Source: Anaerolineales bacterium (GTDB taxonomy: Bacteria; Chloroflexota; Anaerolineae; 4572-78; J111). Taken from it: 31,181 nucleotides of DNA. Below, one piece after another: positions 9,161 through 18,623 of this stretch (position 1 is the first letter of the stretch; each line of letters opens with the position of its first letter). The stretch is from the NCBI GenBank assembly GCA_012032575.1, contig JAAUSP010000016.1, positions 1 to 31,181 of the forward strand, written 5' to 3'. A program made the translations under genes and the position numbers. The notes beneath the pieces were generated by a model that worked only from the letters and a program-made list of their open reading frames with translations, was not told the origin of the DNA and searched no databases.

Positions 9161-10135
9161 TTCTTTAGCCAGGGCAGCGGCTCCCCACAAGGGAGCATCA
9201 TCTCCCAGGGCAGCCGGCACAATTTCTATACTGGTTTCGGCATGGGTATGGGCGCGGGCGGTGTCGCGCACCGTCTGCCACCACAATTCGCCCGATTTGA
9301 TGACGCCGCCGCCCAGAATCACCCGGTCGGGGTTCATCAATGCCAGCGCCCCGGCCAGCCCCAATCCCAACCGTTCCGCCGATTCACGAATAATCTGCTG
9401 GCTGAGTTTATCCCCCTCGGTCGCGGCCTGGGCAATGAGCTGCGCCGTGATTTTTTCCGGCTTACCCTCGGCCAGTTGCAGCAGCCGTTTGCCCTGGTCC
9501 CGCTTCGGGTCTGATTTATCCTTTTTCTTGCCCAGGTATAACCTGGCTCGATACGCCATCGCCGGCCCGCTGGCTTCGGCTTCCAGGCAGCCTTGCCGGC
9601 CGCAGGGGCAGAGAAAGCCGCCGGGCTGGACGGTCAAATGGCCGATTTCACCGGCCATGCCGTCGGCCCCGGCGTAAGGCTGGCCATTGATGATCCAGCC
9701 GCCACCAATCCCGGTGCTGATGGTTACGTACAGGAGGTGCTGGCAGTCCTGCCCGGCCCCAAAGCGAAACTCGCCCAGGGCGGCGGCATTGGCATCGTTG
9801 TCAACGGCGACCGGAGCGTTTAATTCAGCCGCTAACCACTCAGCCAGGGGGGTATTCTCCCAGCCGGGGGTATGGAACGACCGCCGCACCAATCCCTGCC
9901 GGGCATACACCGGGCCGCCAAAACTGACCCCGACGGCGACAGGCTGTCGCCCACATTCTTCGATCAAATCGTGGGCCAGATCGAGCATGGTATCGTATTC
10001 ATAACGTCCATCCACCCCGGTGGGCAAAGAAAAATGCCGGTGGGCCAGCCAGGTTTGCTCACCCGGATGAGTCAGGGCAGCGGCCAGTTTAGTGCCGCCA
10101 AAATCAAGGGCTAAAAGAAGAGGAGATAAAGTCAT
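9149..10135 (-). CDS. ROK-family sugar kinase (glucokinase-like)
   Basis: 328 residues and intact. N-terminal LALDFGGTKLAAAL is the ATP phosphate-binding loop, VDNDANAAALGE contains the catalytic Asp, and STGIGGG is the second phosphate motif. GFLCPCGRQGCLEAEASG is the ROK zinc site and signature. An extra charged segment (LGKKKDKSDPKRDQGKR) follows the signature. There is no N-terminal helix-turn-helix, so it is an enzyme rather than a ROK repressor. The likely reaction is ATP-dependent phosphorylation of glucose, N-acetylglucosamine or a related sugar. Stop-to-start spacing to the HAD gene is 86 bases and holds a repeat. No strong ribosome site is seen. Confidence 0.85.
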   Translation of the reverse strand: MTLSPLLLALDFGGTKLAAALTHPGEQTWLAHRHFSLPTGVDGRYEYDTMLDLAHDLIEECGRQPVAVGVSFGGPVYARQGLVRRSFHTPGWENTPLAEWLAAELNAPVAVDNDANAAALGEFRFGAGQDCQHLLYVTISTGIGGGWIINGQPYAGADGMAGEIGHLTVQPGGFLCPCGRQGCLEAEASGPAMAYRARLYLGKKKDKSDPKRDQGKRLLQLAEGKPEKITAQLIAQAATEGDKLSQQIIRESAERLGLGLAGALALMNPDRVILGGGVIKSGELWWQTVRDTARAHTHAETSIEIVPAALGDDAPLWGAAALAKEMMR

Positions 10136-10141
10136 TTTAAG

Positions 10142-10174
10142 AAATTAGAAATAAAAAATTAGAAATAAAAAATT
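10142..10174. repeat. heptad tandem repeat, AT-rich
   Basis: AAATTAG and AAATAAA alternate twice and are followed by AAATT, giving a period of 14 made of two 7-base words. It lies directly upstream of the ROK start, where a ribosome site would be expected. Confidence 0.6.
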
Positions 10175-10216
10175 CCATATTCATCAACGTTTACCTGGGC
10201 GCTTTGCCGCTGGAGT

Positions 10217-11407
10217 TTATGGGGTCGAGTCGTTCGGCCCCAACCACAACTGCCGAGACGGGTCGAAGCGCCAGCCGGGGGTATCGGCGAAGTTAAGGGG
10301 ATGGCGTGGCCAGCCGGCTTTGATGCGGGCTGCCGTCTCGTCCCACGAGCGGATGCCACTGGTAGCATCGGCAGCCTCGACGTTGCACGCACCGACGGCG
10401 ACGGCCATCGTCACGGCTTCGGCGGGCGGCAGGTCGCGCAGAAAAGCTGACAGGAAACCGGCGACGGTGGTATCGCCCGCGCCGGTGGTGCCGACCACCC
10501 TGGTTTGAAAGATGGGCACCCAAAATTCGCGCCTGGCCCAGCGAGCCAGATCACTGGGCGGCGCGGCCCAGTTCGGTCAGCCGGTTTTCGGCAGAGGTAA
10601 GTAGATATAAACCCAGGTGTCCGGCTTTGAGCATGACCACCTTTGCCCCCATTTCCAGCAAATCGGCGGCCACTTGCGAAGCCAGGGGTGGGGTGATCGG
10701 CATTGCACCGCTGGACACCTGTTTGAAGAGATTGGGATAAAGCATCAGCAGCATCTCTTCGAGGCTGGGCACAAACAGGTCAACATAAGGCAGCACTGCC
10801 CGGAGGATGACGGCCCAACGCGCCTGCCCCGATGGACCGGCCGGTCGGGCATAGCCATATCGAGCGAGGTGGTCACGCCAGTGGCTTTGGCCCGTTGAAA
10901 CAGCTTGACCAGTTCGGCCCCGTCGTCGAGATACATCTGTTTCATCAAGGGCGGATAGCCGAAGTGAAATAAGTCGGCCTGCTCCAGGGCGGCATAATCC
11001 ACATCACCGGCGTCGAAGGTGTCGTTAGCGCCGGGGCAGTGAAAAAAAATCCGGTCAACCTGGGGCGGGTTGAGAATGACGGTATAAGAACTGGCCTCGC
11101 CCGGAACGATCTGCATGCCTTCGGTCAGGGTTTCGCCGAAGCTCCTGACCACGTCGAGAATGGCCTGCCCAAACAGGTCGGACCCGATTTTGCCCATCAA
11201 ACGGGTATTGATGCCCAGTTTGTGCAAAACCAGGCCGGTATTGGATACAGGTCCGCCGGTGGACATCACCGCCGGCCCCGCTTCGAGCAGCCGGCCGGGC
11301 CGGAAATCAGACTCGAAATCACCGGTCCCCAGCAAGGTAGGGATAATATCCAGGCAAATGTGCCCGGCGACGATACAGGATTTGGTGGGCGGGGAGAGGG
11401 TTGTCAA
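10217..11407 (-). CDS. PfkB-family carbohydrate kinase (two frameshifts)
   Basis: A TTG at 11407 is chosen because CAGGAG lies 7 bases upstream; an in-frame ATG at 11488 has no such site. The repaired protein is about 396 residues. It contains [13 protein letters not shown] at the start, [15 protein letters not shown] (sugar-binding N-terminal motif), a [12 protein letters not shown] segment and [15 protein letters not shown] with the catalytic Asp. Frames are rejoined near 10845 (one C missing in GACCGG, restoring [11 protein letters not shown]) and at 10555-10557 (one base extra in a C3 run of the coding strand). The likely product is an ATP-dependent sugar kinase. Tightly linked ROK and Gfo/Idh/MocA genes suggest a shared catabolic pathway. 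Confidence 0.7.
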
Positions 11408-11520
11408 AATAACGCTCCTGTGTTTTCTCAAAAATGGGCGAACCCAGTGTTCGCCCAAAATTGTAGCACGATTAGAAAGATTGGACAATCATTCATCGAG
11501 CGGCTTTGGCCAGCGGCCAG

Positions 11521-12522
11521 CTACAACTGCACCACCCGCCCGGTCTCCGCCGACTCGTACAGGGCCAGCACGCTGCGCAGAAAATGGCGACTGAGGCTGA
11601 GGGGAACCACCGGCTCTGCCCCATCCAGCACGCAGGCTTCCATCGCTTCGACTTCGGCCAGGTAGGGATTGGCGGCAGGAACAAGCAAATTCTCGCGGCT
11701 GTCGTCCCGGCCCAGGAAAACCAGGTGGCTGTCTTTGCCTTGCACCCCCGGTTTCCACGGTTCAATAATCTGGATGATGCCCTTATCGCCCACCAGATGC
11801 ACCCCTTCCCGAAACGGCGAACGGAAACCGCACGAAATCTGGGCGATGACGCCGTTGGCAAATTTCATCTGGCCGGTAAAGGTGACATCCACCCCGGTTT
11901 CGCCTTTGGTCTGGCTGGCCCAAACCTCCACCGGCACGCCCGCTCCGGCCATCACAATGGCCAGGCTGTTGGGATAGACGCCCACATCCCACAAACTGCC
12001 GCCGGCCAAATCGGGGTGCAGGCGGATGTTGTGGCTGTCTTCCGGCGGCAGGTAATAGGCAAACCAACTGTGGATCAGTTGCAGGTCGCCCAGCTTGCCG
12101 GCGCGGATCATCTCCTTGACCTGCAAGGTTTGAGGGTGATGCAGGTACATAAAAGCTTCAAACACAGTCACTTTATTGGCTGCTGCTGCCGCTTCCACCT
12201 GATCCAGTTCGGCCAGGGTGGGGGTGATGGGTTTTTCACACAACACATGTTTGCCGGCCTGAGCAGCTTTGACCGTCCACTCGCAGTGGAGGGTGTTGGG
12301 CAGCGGATTGTAAATGACATCTATGTTCGGGTCGGCTAATAATTCTTCGTAGCTGCCATAGGCGGTGGGAATCCCTTTTTTGCCGGCATAAGCCAAAGCT
12401 TTGCTTTTATCGCGGCTGGCGACAGCCACCAGTTCGCTCCGATTGGCCTGGCGGATTGGCTCAATCACCGCATCGTTGATATTGGCGGTGGACAAAAGTC
12501 CCCAGCGGAGTTTGTCGGGCAT
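11521..12522 (-). CDS. Gfo/Idh/MocA-family NAD(P)-dependent oxidoreductase
   Basis: 333 residues and intact. The N-terminal Rossmann fold begins WGLLSTANINDAV. The family's HVLCEKPITPTL motif supplies the conserved Lys of the active site, and GGSLWDVGVYPNS begins the C-terminal substrate domain, as in sugar dehydrogenases of this family. GGAGG lies upstream of ATG 12522. The enzyme probably oxidises or reduces a cyclic sugar or inositol. It sits between the surface glycosidase-like gene (60 bases upstream) and the PfkB kinase, consistent with processing of an imported sugar. Confidence 0.85.
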   Translation of the reverse strand: MPDKLRWGLLSTANINDAVIEPIRQANRSELVAVASRDKSKALAYAGKKGIPTAYGSYEELLADPNIDVIYNPLPNTLHCEWTVKAAQAGKHVLCEKPITPTLAELDQVEAAAAANKVTVFEAFMYLHHPQTLQVKEMIRAGKLGDLQLIHSWFAYYLPPEDSHNIRLHPDLAGGSLWDVGVYPNSLAIVMAGAGVPVEVWASQTKGETGVDVTFTGQMKFANGVIAQISCGFRSPFREGVHLVGDKGIIQIIEPWKPGVQGKDSHLVFLGRDDSRENLLVPAANPYLAEVEAMEACVLDGAEPVVPLSLSRHFLRSVLALYESAETGRVVQL

Positions 12523-12581
12523 CGTTATCTTACCTCCATGATTAGCACAATAAAAAGACCGCCGAGGGCCGACCTACCTTG

Positions 12582-15053
12582 CTATCGCAGTGTGCGATAC
12601 CGCCGACCCTGCGCGGCGAGCTGCTCCAGCATTTGGCGGGTTTCGGTTTCGCTAGCTCCAGCCAGCCGCTCGACCTGGCAGCCGGCGGCGCGCAAAACTT
12701 GCTCGGCCTGGGCCGGTACCCCGCCCGCTCCACCGATAATAGTAACATGGCGAGCCGATTTGGCCTCTTCAATGGAAAAGCCGATGGTCGCCGGGAATTT
12801 ATCAAGATAGGTGAAAGCGCCCAGCAAATCCCATTTGGCCCAATTTCCGGCCCCATGATGCCAGAAAAGCACGTAATGCTCGATTGTCTTGGCCGCTGCC
12901 GGAGCAGGCGTTGGGGTGGGTGTTGGCGTAGGTGTTGGAGTCGGCGTGGGTTGGGGCGTCGGTTGAGGAGTTGGGGTGGGTATGGGCGTCGGCACGACAA
13001 CCGGGGCAACCACACCTCCGGCCATCAAGCTTTGAACTTTGACCATGAGCGGACCTTTCCAGGTGGGGAAAGTCGCGCCGGGACTGCCCGTTTTGACCAA
13101 TTCACTGTACCCAACAATTTGATTGGCCGGAATCGCCAATTGGACGGCCAGTTGGGCTAAAAGGGCCGCCGCCGCGTCAAGTTGGACCTGCGGGGGTGCA
13201 ACATCGGTAAAGTTGCCGACCAGACAAACGCCAACGCTGTCGCCGCTGAAATTGCCGGCATGGTTGGCTGTGGTTTCGAGCGGCTGGGTTTGAAAAGCCT
13301 GACCCTGGGCCGTAATACAGTAATGATAGGTAATGCCCGGCAGATTGCGATTGTTCACCTGAAATTCGGCCACGCGGGTGATGGTCACATCCGGCGGGGT
13401 AGCGGTATGGTGGAGAATGATCCGGCGAATGACCGCACGGGCGCGGGGGGGGATACTGCTGCGTGGCGCTGCGCGGCAGGCTGGCGCTGACATCCTGCAC
13501 CTGAATCAAGGCCACCGGCGTGGGCGCAGGAGCCGGTACGGGGGTGAGCGTTATTTGCACCGGCTGGGTGGTCACGCTGACCGGCGAGATCAGCAACCCT
13601 TTATCGCCCTGGGTAGTAAACCAGGTCACCCCCTCTTGGATCATATCCCAGCGCAGTTGGTACACGCCGGGAGCGTCGGGGGTGCGCAGCCGGGCCTGAA
13701 TCAGCACGCCGCCATCCGGCGGCACATCAGCCGGCAAAGGGGAGTGGAAATCAAGCGGGGGTGGAAAAGCAACCATCTGACCACTGGCGTTATACCATTG
13801 AAAGCCCAATTGGACAGGCGTCGTCCCGCTCCGGGTCCAGGTGAGACTACCGGCATTTTGGACGGCCACGCTCAGATTGAGGGTTTGACCCGCCGGAACC
13901 GTGGTCGGCGTGTTGTGGCCGGTATAGCGAGTCCGGTAGGCGGGCCGATTTTCAACCACCACTGCCGGGGTTACAATTTCAACCGGCAACGGCGTCGGCG
14001 TGGTTGTGGCAGTTGAAATTTCAACCTGGCCGGCGTCGGGGTTCCACTGGTAATTGAAGGCGACGGCATCGCGGAGATCATTCTGGACGCCCTGCTTACC
14101 GTCAATGTGCCACTTGTCGTGCCGGGGCCAGCGATACAGAATGGCGCAGCGGATTTGCTGGTTGCCGGCTTTGTTCCAATCGTTGATTTCTTTGTAGGCA
14201 TTTTTTACCCAGCCTCGGTTGGCGTCTTCCCAGGCTTCATCTTCGTCTATTTCGGTCAGGTAGACCGGCAGATGGCGAAAAGTGCGGGGAATGGCCTCCA
14301 TCTGGTCTTTGTAAGTGCGGAAATGGTAATTGTACTTTTCAAAAGGTGGCCCCATTTTCTGATCGCTGAAAACCAGGTCAGGATTCACCCCATGGGTGTA
14401 GGCGTGGATAGCAATCCCGTCGCAGTTATCCGGGCCAATAGCCCGCAAAATATCGCGCAGATACTGGATATAATCGCCAAAAAAGCCAAAGTATGGGTAA
14501 TGGCCCGGTCCACCGGCGATTTTGTTGGCCGGGTACTGGCCTTCGGGGTCGGCGTCGTAGGGCGTTTCGGGGTTCCAGGGTCCAATCGCGCCGATGATAA
14601 CCTGGTCTTTGCGATGCCCCGGCAGGCGGCGGATGGCATCGCGGCACAGCCGGTAACAAGTGGCATAGCGGCGGGGGGTGATCGGTTCGGCCTCATTGCT
14701 GCCGGGTTTGCGCGGCTGCTCCCGTTCCAGGTTCATCTCGTTGCCGATAATCCAGATATGCGCGCCGGGTGATTTGCTGACAAAATTAGCCACCCGCTGG
14801 CGAAGTCCTGATATTTACTGGAAAGGGGAATGGTGCCATCAGAGCCGTAAGCGTGGTTGAGGCGGACAATCAGCCCAAAGCCCTTATCGGCCAGGTCGGT
14901 ATAGTTGCTGCCGCCCATATCACCGGGATTGGCCCGGACTTCTTCGGTGACCAGCACCCAACCTTTGGCTTTACCGTCAACCAGCATCAAGTGCTCACCG
15001 CCGCGGTCGTGCATACCGTAAATGAAGGGGGACTCTTCTTTTGGAACAGCCAT
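12582..15053 (-). CDS. glycosidase-like / NBR1-Ig / PGRP / CWB2-like multidomain protein (two frameshifts)
   Basis: One gene of about 823 residues starting at ATG 15053 behind AAGGAG. Frames are rejoined near 14800 (one C missing in GCCAG) and at a C8 run (G8 at 13445-13452, one base too many). The domain order starts with a TIM-barrel glycosidase-like domain: HIWIIGNEMNLE carries a putative acid/base Glu and VYLTEIDEDEAW a candidate nucleophile. An NBR1-type Ig domain (about residues 370-500) follows, then a PGRP/amidase-2 domain (IILHHTATPP, NHAGNFSGDSVGVCLVGNF). A long Pro-Thr repeat leads to a C-terminal domain with VTIIGGAGGVPAQAE, resembling cell-wall-binding repeat 2. No signal peptide is visible at this start. 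The PGRP domain has GYSELVKTGSPG where active amidases have GH...CPG, so two zinc ligands are replaced. The protein probably binds peptidoglycan rather than cutting it. Confidence 0.7.
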
Positions 15054-15123
15054 GGGATACTCCTTAGAAACAGTAGGCGGTAGACAGGGGTAATAAATAT
15101 ATTGCTGCTACCTTTTCATTATT

Positions 15124-15171
15124 CGTGTTGCGTGTTGCGTAATCTAAACCGAAGACGCAACACGCAACACG
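15124..15171. repeat. 17-bp perfect inverted repeat built of heptads
   Basis: CGTGTTG, CGTGTTG, CGT (15124-15140) and the exact reverse complement (15155-15171) enclose a 14-base loop. The element lies between the divergent glycosidase-like and CAP genes. It could form a cruciform or a transcription hairpin. Apart from this and the repeat at 15343 I see no gene in 15054-15435. Confidence 0.65.
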
Positions 15172-15293
15172 TTCACCATTATAACTTTGTTAAACTTGGA
15201 TTGTAAAGGCTGGACGAAATTAATTTACTTACGTCAAGTGCCTGGTTCCATTATAAACGAAAATGACAATTGAGAAAAGCTTTTCATCTCGAT

Positions 15294-15322
15294 TTAACAT
15301 GACGGGCTGAATGTTGTACAAT
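15294..15322 (+). promoter_or_regulatory. probable sigma-70 promoter for the CAP gene
   Basis: TTAACA (15294-15299) and TACAAT (15317-15322) are separated by 17 bases, each box one base from consensus. The boxes lie about 115 bases before the start codon. Confidence 0.45.
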
Positions 15323-15342
15323 CGGGGCGCAAAAATGACCGA

Positions 15343-15420
15343 TGACGGGAGACAGGCGACCGGAGCAGTTTATTGAGCACTACCCGGTCTCCGGTCCTCG
15401 GTCTCTGGTCAGAAAAACAG
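15343..15420. repeat. heptad tandem repeat pair with complementary halves
   Basis: GATGACG, GGAGACA, GGCGACC and GGAGCAG form the left part. GGTCTCC, GGTCCTC, GGTCTCT and GGTCAGA form the right part, about 15 bases later. Both have period 7 and are roughly complementary, so the CAP mRNA leader can fold into a long imperfect hairpin. Confidence 0.6.
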
Positions 15421-15435
15421 ATAGGAGACCCGTTG

Positions 15436-16020
15436 ATGCCGTCGAAATGGAACAATGCTTTGTGGAAGTTAACCGCCAGTGTCGCTCTGGCTTTGAGCTT
15501 CTTTGTGCTGAATTGGAGTTTGCTGCCAACGGCCAGACTCGTGGCTCAGGCCGCGCCGGCCCAGCCCCCGTCCGCCGCCGTGATCCGGGCGTCTGCCGTA
15601 GCGACTGTCTATCTGCCGCTTGTGGTCAAGGCCCCCTATCCCGAAGAGGATCTCCGCCTCTTGATCAATGCTGAAAGAACCAGCCGGGGATTAGCGCCGC
15701 TCGCCTTCGATGCGCTGCTGGCCCAGGCGGCCGAGGCGCACAGCCAGGACATGATTAACCGTAATTTTTTTAGTCATATCAATCCTGATGGCCTGGATCC
15801 GGGAGACCGGGTAGCCAACGCAGGTTATTCAGCCAGTACTGTGGGCGAAACAATTGGGGCCGGCTACACCACCCCTGCCGCTATGCTGACCGGCTGGCTG
15901 AACAGTCCGGGGCACCGTGATATTTTGCTCAGTCCCAATTTTACCGAGATTGGCCTGGGCTACGTCACCGGCGGAACCTACGGCCATTACTGGACGGCGG
16001 TTTTCGCCAGGCCGAACTAA
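15436..16020 (+). CDS. secreted CAP/SCP-domain protein
   Basis: ATG 15436 is preceded by AGGAGA at 8 bases; longer in-frame extensions upstream are encoded by repeat DNA and rejected. The protein is about 194 residues. It starts with a signal peptide (Lys/Trp n-region, then VALALSFFVLNWSLLP, with a cleavage-like AQA). A Pro/Ala linker precedes a CAP domain of about 125 residues: LLINAERTSRGLAPLAFD, HSQDMINRNFFSHINPDG, VGETIGAG, GWLNSPGHRDILLSP and YWTAVFARP. The SHINPDG and SPGHR histidines form the typical metal/cleft pair. Bacterial CAP proteins are extracytoplasmic with largely unknown function. Confidence 0.9.
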   Translation: MPSKWNNALWKLTASVALALSFFVLNWSLLPTARLVAQAAPAQPPSAAVIRASAVATVYLPLVVKAPYPEEDLRLLINAERTSRGLAPLAFDALLAQAAEAHSQDMINRNFFSHINPDGLDPGDRVANAGYSASTVGETIGAGYTTPAAMLTGWLNSPGHRDILLSPNFTEIGLGYVTGGTYGHYWTAVFARPN

Positions 16021-16039
16021 CCGCAGATTTTGAGCTTAT

Positions 16040-16068
16040 TTGACATTGCCCTACCTGCGGACTATAAT
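16040..16068 (+). promoter_or_regulatory. consensus sigma-70 promoter for secDF
   Basis: TTGACA (16040-16045), a 17-base spacer and TATAAT (16063-16068) are a perfect match to the housekeeping consensus. It lies about 73 bases before the secDF start codon. Confidence 0.85.
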
Positions 16069-16140
16069 CGGAACGTTTGGACAAAACTCTCAGCCCGGCC
16101 CAAATAAAGCCGAAAACCATTTAAAGGCGTTATTGAATTT

Positions 16141-18612
16141 ATGAGACAGCATAACATCACCGTTGTCATCGGCATTTTGCTGCTGGCAGCCTTGTTGATT
16201 TGGATCAATACAGTCAATCTGGAATACACCTATCCCGAGGCCACCGATACTGCCACGACGGAAGCTGCGCCGTGGTGGGTGGCTTTGCTCCCCTGGCAAG
16301 GCAGTCAGCAGCGCAGCATTACCGTTCATCAGGGCCTCGATTTGCAGGGCGGTCTACAGGTAGTGCTAGAAGCCGACCTGCCCGAAGGTCAGCCCCTGGA
16401 AGAAGGGGCTATGGAAGCGGCCCGCGTGATTGTGGATAACCGCGTCAACGGCTTGGGCGTAACCGAGCCGCTGGTCCAACTTCAAGGCAGCAACCGCATG
16501 ATTGTTGAACTGCCCGGCATCTCTGACCCCGAACTGGCTATCAGCACTTTGCGCGAAACCGGGTTGCTGGAATTTGTGGATGCCGGCCGCGTGCCGGTCC
16601 CCGAAGGGACCATTATCCAAACCAGCCTGGGCGGCGTCGCTGAAACTGCTCCAGCCGAGTCCATCACCTCTACCTCTGAAATTACCGGCGCAGCCGCTGC
16701 TCCACCCGCCACCATCTATCCCACCATCATTACCGGCAGCGATCTGGGGCAGGTCAGCAACGCCGGCTTTAACCCCGACCGGCGGGTAGTGGAAATCAAC
16801 TTCAGCCTTAAACCCGAAGGCGGGAGAAAATTTGGCGATTATACCGGAGCTAATGTCGGCAACTACTTGTGTATTGTGATAGACAAAACCGTCCTATCCT
16901 GCCCCACCGTCAATGCCCGGATTGACACCAGCGGCACTATTTCTTTGGGCGGCGACAGTCTGGAAGAGGGCCAGGCCCTGGCTATCCAGTTGAAATACGG
17001 CGCGTTGCCTGTGCCCCTCAAAGTGGTCGAGAATCGGACCATTGGCCCTACCCTCGGCCAGGACTCGGTGCAGAAAAGTATTCAGGCCGGGACAATTGGG
17101 CTGGTCATTGTCACCCTTTTCATGCTGATTTACTATCGCACACTCGGCCTGATGGCGGTTCTGGCTTTGGCAGTTTACGGGCTAATGAACTTTGCCCTTT
17201 ATAAAATTGTACCTGTCACCCTGACACTGCCGGCTATCACCGGCTTTATTCTATCAGTCGGTATTGCCGTAGACGGTAATATTCTGGTGTTTGAGCGTCT
17301 CAAGGAAGAACTACGGGCCGGACGCAGTTTGAAAATGGCCATGGAATTAGCCTTTAATCGGGCCTGGCCTTCCATCCGAGACTCGGCCCTGAGCACGTTG
17401 ATTACCTGTTTGATTCTGTTTTGGTTTGGTACCAATTTTGGGGCCGGGGTAGTTAAAGGGTTTGCCATCACCCTGGCTTTGGGTGAGTTAATTCATATTT
17501 TCACCAATATCACCGTAACCCGCGCCCTTTTACGGCTTCTGGTCGGCGTTGGCGGTGAGGGGTTAAAAAACAATTCGTTCCTGTTAGGGTTTAATGTCCG
17601 CCAGGAACGCCGGACGGCGCCGGGCTGGGCTACCTGGTTGTTTGATATCGTTAGCAAACGCAAATGGTACTATGTTTTATCGCTGGCGTTCATCATCCCC
17701 GGACTGATCGGCATGATTTTTTCTCAGGTGCAGTTTGGAACGCCGCTCAAGCTGGGTATTGATTTTACCAGCGGCTCATTGATGGAATTGCAGTTCGACC
17801 AGCCGGTTCAACCGGCCCAGGTACAGCAAATTTTTGCCGATTTCACCTACAATGACCAGGATTTTGGGGATACCGCTGTCACCACAGCCAACCAGTTGGG
17901 GCAGGAAACGATCTTGATCCGGTCCAAATTTTTGGAAGGTGAAGCCAAACCGCTGGTTCAGGAACAAATACGGAGTCAACTGGGCAACTTCAAAGAACTG
18001 CGCTTTGACTCAGTGGGTCCGACGATTGGCCGGGAGGTAGGCCAGGCCGCCAGTTACGCTATTGTTGCGGCCGCTATTGCCATCCTGCTTTTTCTGGTTT
18101 TTGCTTTCCGCTCGGTGCCCAATGCCTTCCGCTACGGCGTAGCGGCTGTTGTGGCAATGCTCCACGATGTTTTGGTAACGGCCGGCCTGTTTGCCATTGC
18201 CGGCTTAACCCTCGGCTGGGAGGTCAATGCCCTCTTCCTTACCGCCATCTTGACCGTCATCGGCTACTCGGTTCATGATACCATTATTGTGTTTGACCGT
18301 CTGCGTGAGAATCTGCCCCGCCATCGTAACGAAGTCTATGAAGTAGTCTGCAACCGCAGTATTCTGGAAACGCTCAATCGTAGTCTGGCCACCTCGATCA
18401 CAACGTTGTTTGTGGTCACATCCATTCTCCTGTTCGGTGGAGCAACGGTGACCCAATTTGTCGCCATCATCTTTGTTGGGGTGATCAGCGGCACCTATTC
18501 TTCTATTTTTAATGCTGTGCCTATCCTGGTTTCGTGGCAAACGGGTGAAATCGGCAATTTCTTCCGACGGCTAACCGGGCGTACCCCGGCTGAAGCTCCA
18601 GCGCAAAGCTGA
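16141..18612 (+). CDS. secDF: fused protein translocase subunit SecDF
   Basis: 823 residues and intact. Residues about 6-23 form the first transmembrane helix, followed by the DLQGGLQVVLEAD motif of SecD and the large periplasmic domain. Five further helices include VGIAVDGNILVFERLKEEL, the SecD D4 motif. The SecF half starts after a basic loop (about residue 500) and includes LGIDFTSGSLMELQF and VIGYSVHDTIIVFDRLREN. SecD and SecF form an accessory complex of the Sec translocon that uses proton motive force to pull secreted proteins outward. Separate genes are common, but fusions as in Bacillus are known. An Ala/Thr/Pro-rich insertion (about residues 165-195) is unusual. The ribosome site is weak (AAAGG 13 bases upstream). 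An insertion sequence starts 11 bases after the stop codon. Confidence 0.95.
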   Translation: MRQHNITVVIGILLLAALLIWINTVNLEYTYPEATDTATTEAAPWWVALLPWQGSQQRSITVHQGLDLQGGLQVVLEADLPEGQPLEEGAMEAARVIVDNRVNGLGVTEPLVQLQGSNRMIVELPGISDPELAISTLRETGLLEFVDAGRVPVPEGTIIQTSLGGVAETAPAESITSTSEITGAAAAPPATIYPTIITGSDLGQVSNAGFNPDRRVVEINFSLKPEGGRKFGDYTGANVGNYLCIVIDKTVLSCPTVNARIDTSGTISLGGDSLEEGQALAIQLKYGALPVPLKVVENRTIGPTLGQDSVQKSIQAGTIGLVIVTLFMLIYYRTLGLMAVLALAVYGLMNFALYKIVPVTLTLPAITGFILSVGIAVDGNILVFERLKEELRAGRSLKMAMELAFNRAWPSIRDSALSTLITCLILFWFGTNFGAGVVKGFAITLALGELIHIFTNITVTRALLRLLVGVGGEGLKNNSFLLGFNVRQERRTAPGWATWLFDIVSKRKWYYVLSLAFIIPGLIGMIFSQVQFGTPLKLGIDFTSGSLMELQFDQPVQPAQVQQIFADFTYNDQDFGDTAVTTANQLGQETILIRSKFLEGEAKPLVQEQIRSQLGNFKELRFDSVGPTIGREVGQAASYAIVAAAIAILLFLVFAFRSVPNAFRYGVAAVVAMLHDVLVTAGLFAIAGLTLGWEVNALFLTAILTVIGYSVHDTIIVFDRLRENLPRHRNEVYEVVCNRSILETLNRSLATSITTLFVVTSILLFGGATVTQFVAIIFVGVISGTYSSIFNAVPILVSWQTGEIGNFFRRLTGRTPAEAPAQS

Positions 18613-18623
18613 TGGTTCAAAAA

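Noticed and set aside
12890..12990. Pro-Thr repeat as a separate repeat element
   Set aside because: It is the in-frame linker between the PGRP and CWB2-like domains, common in secreted proteins.
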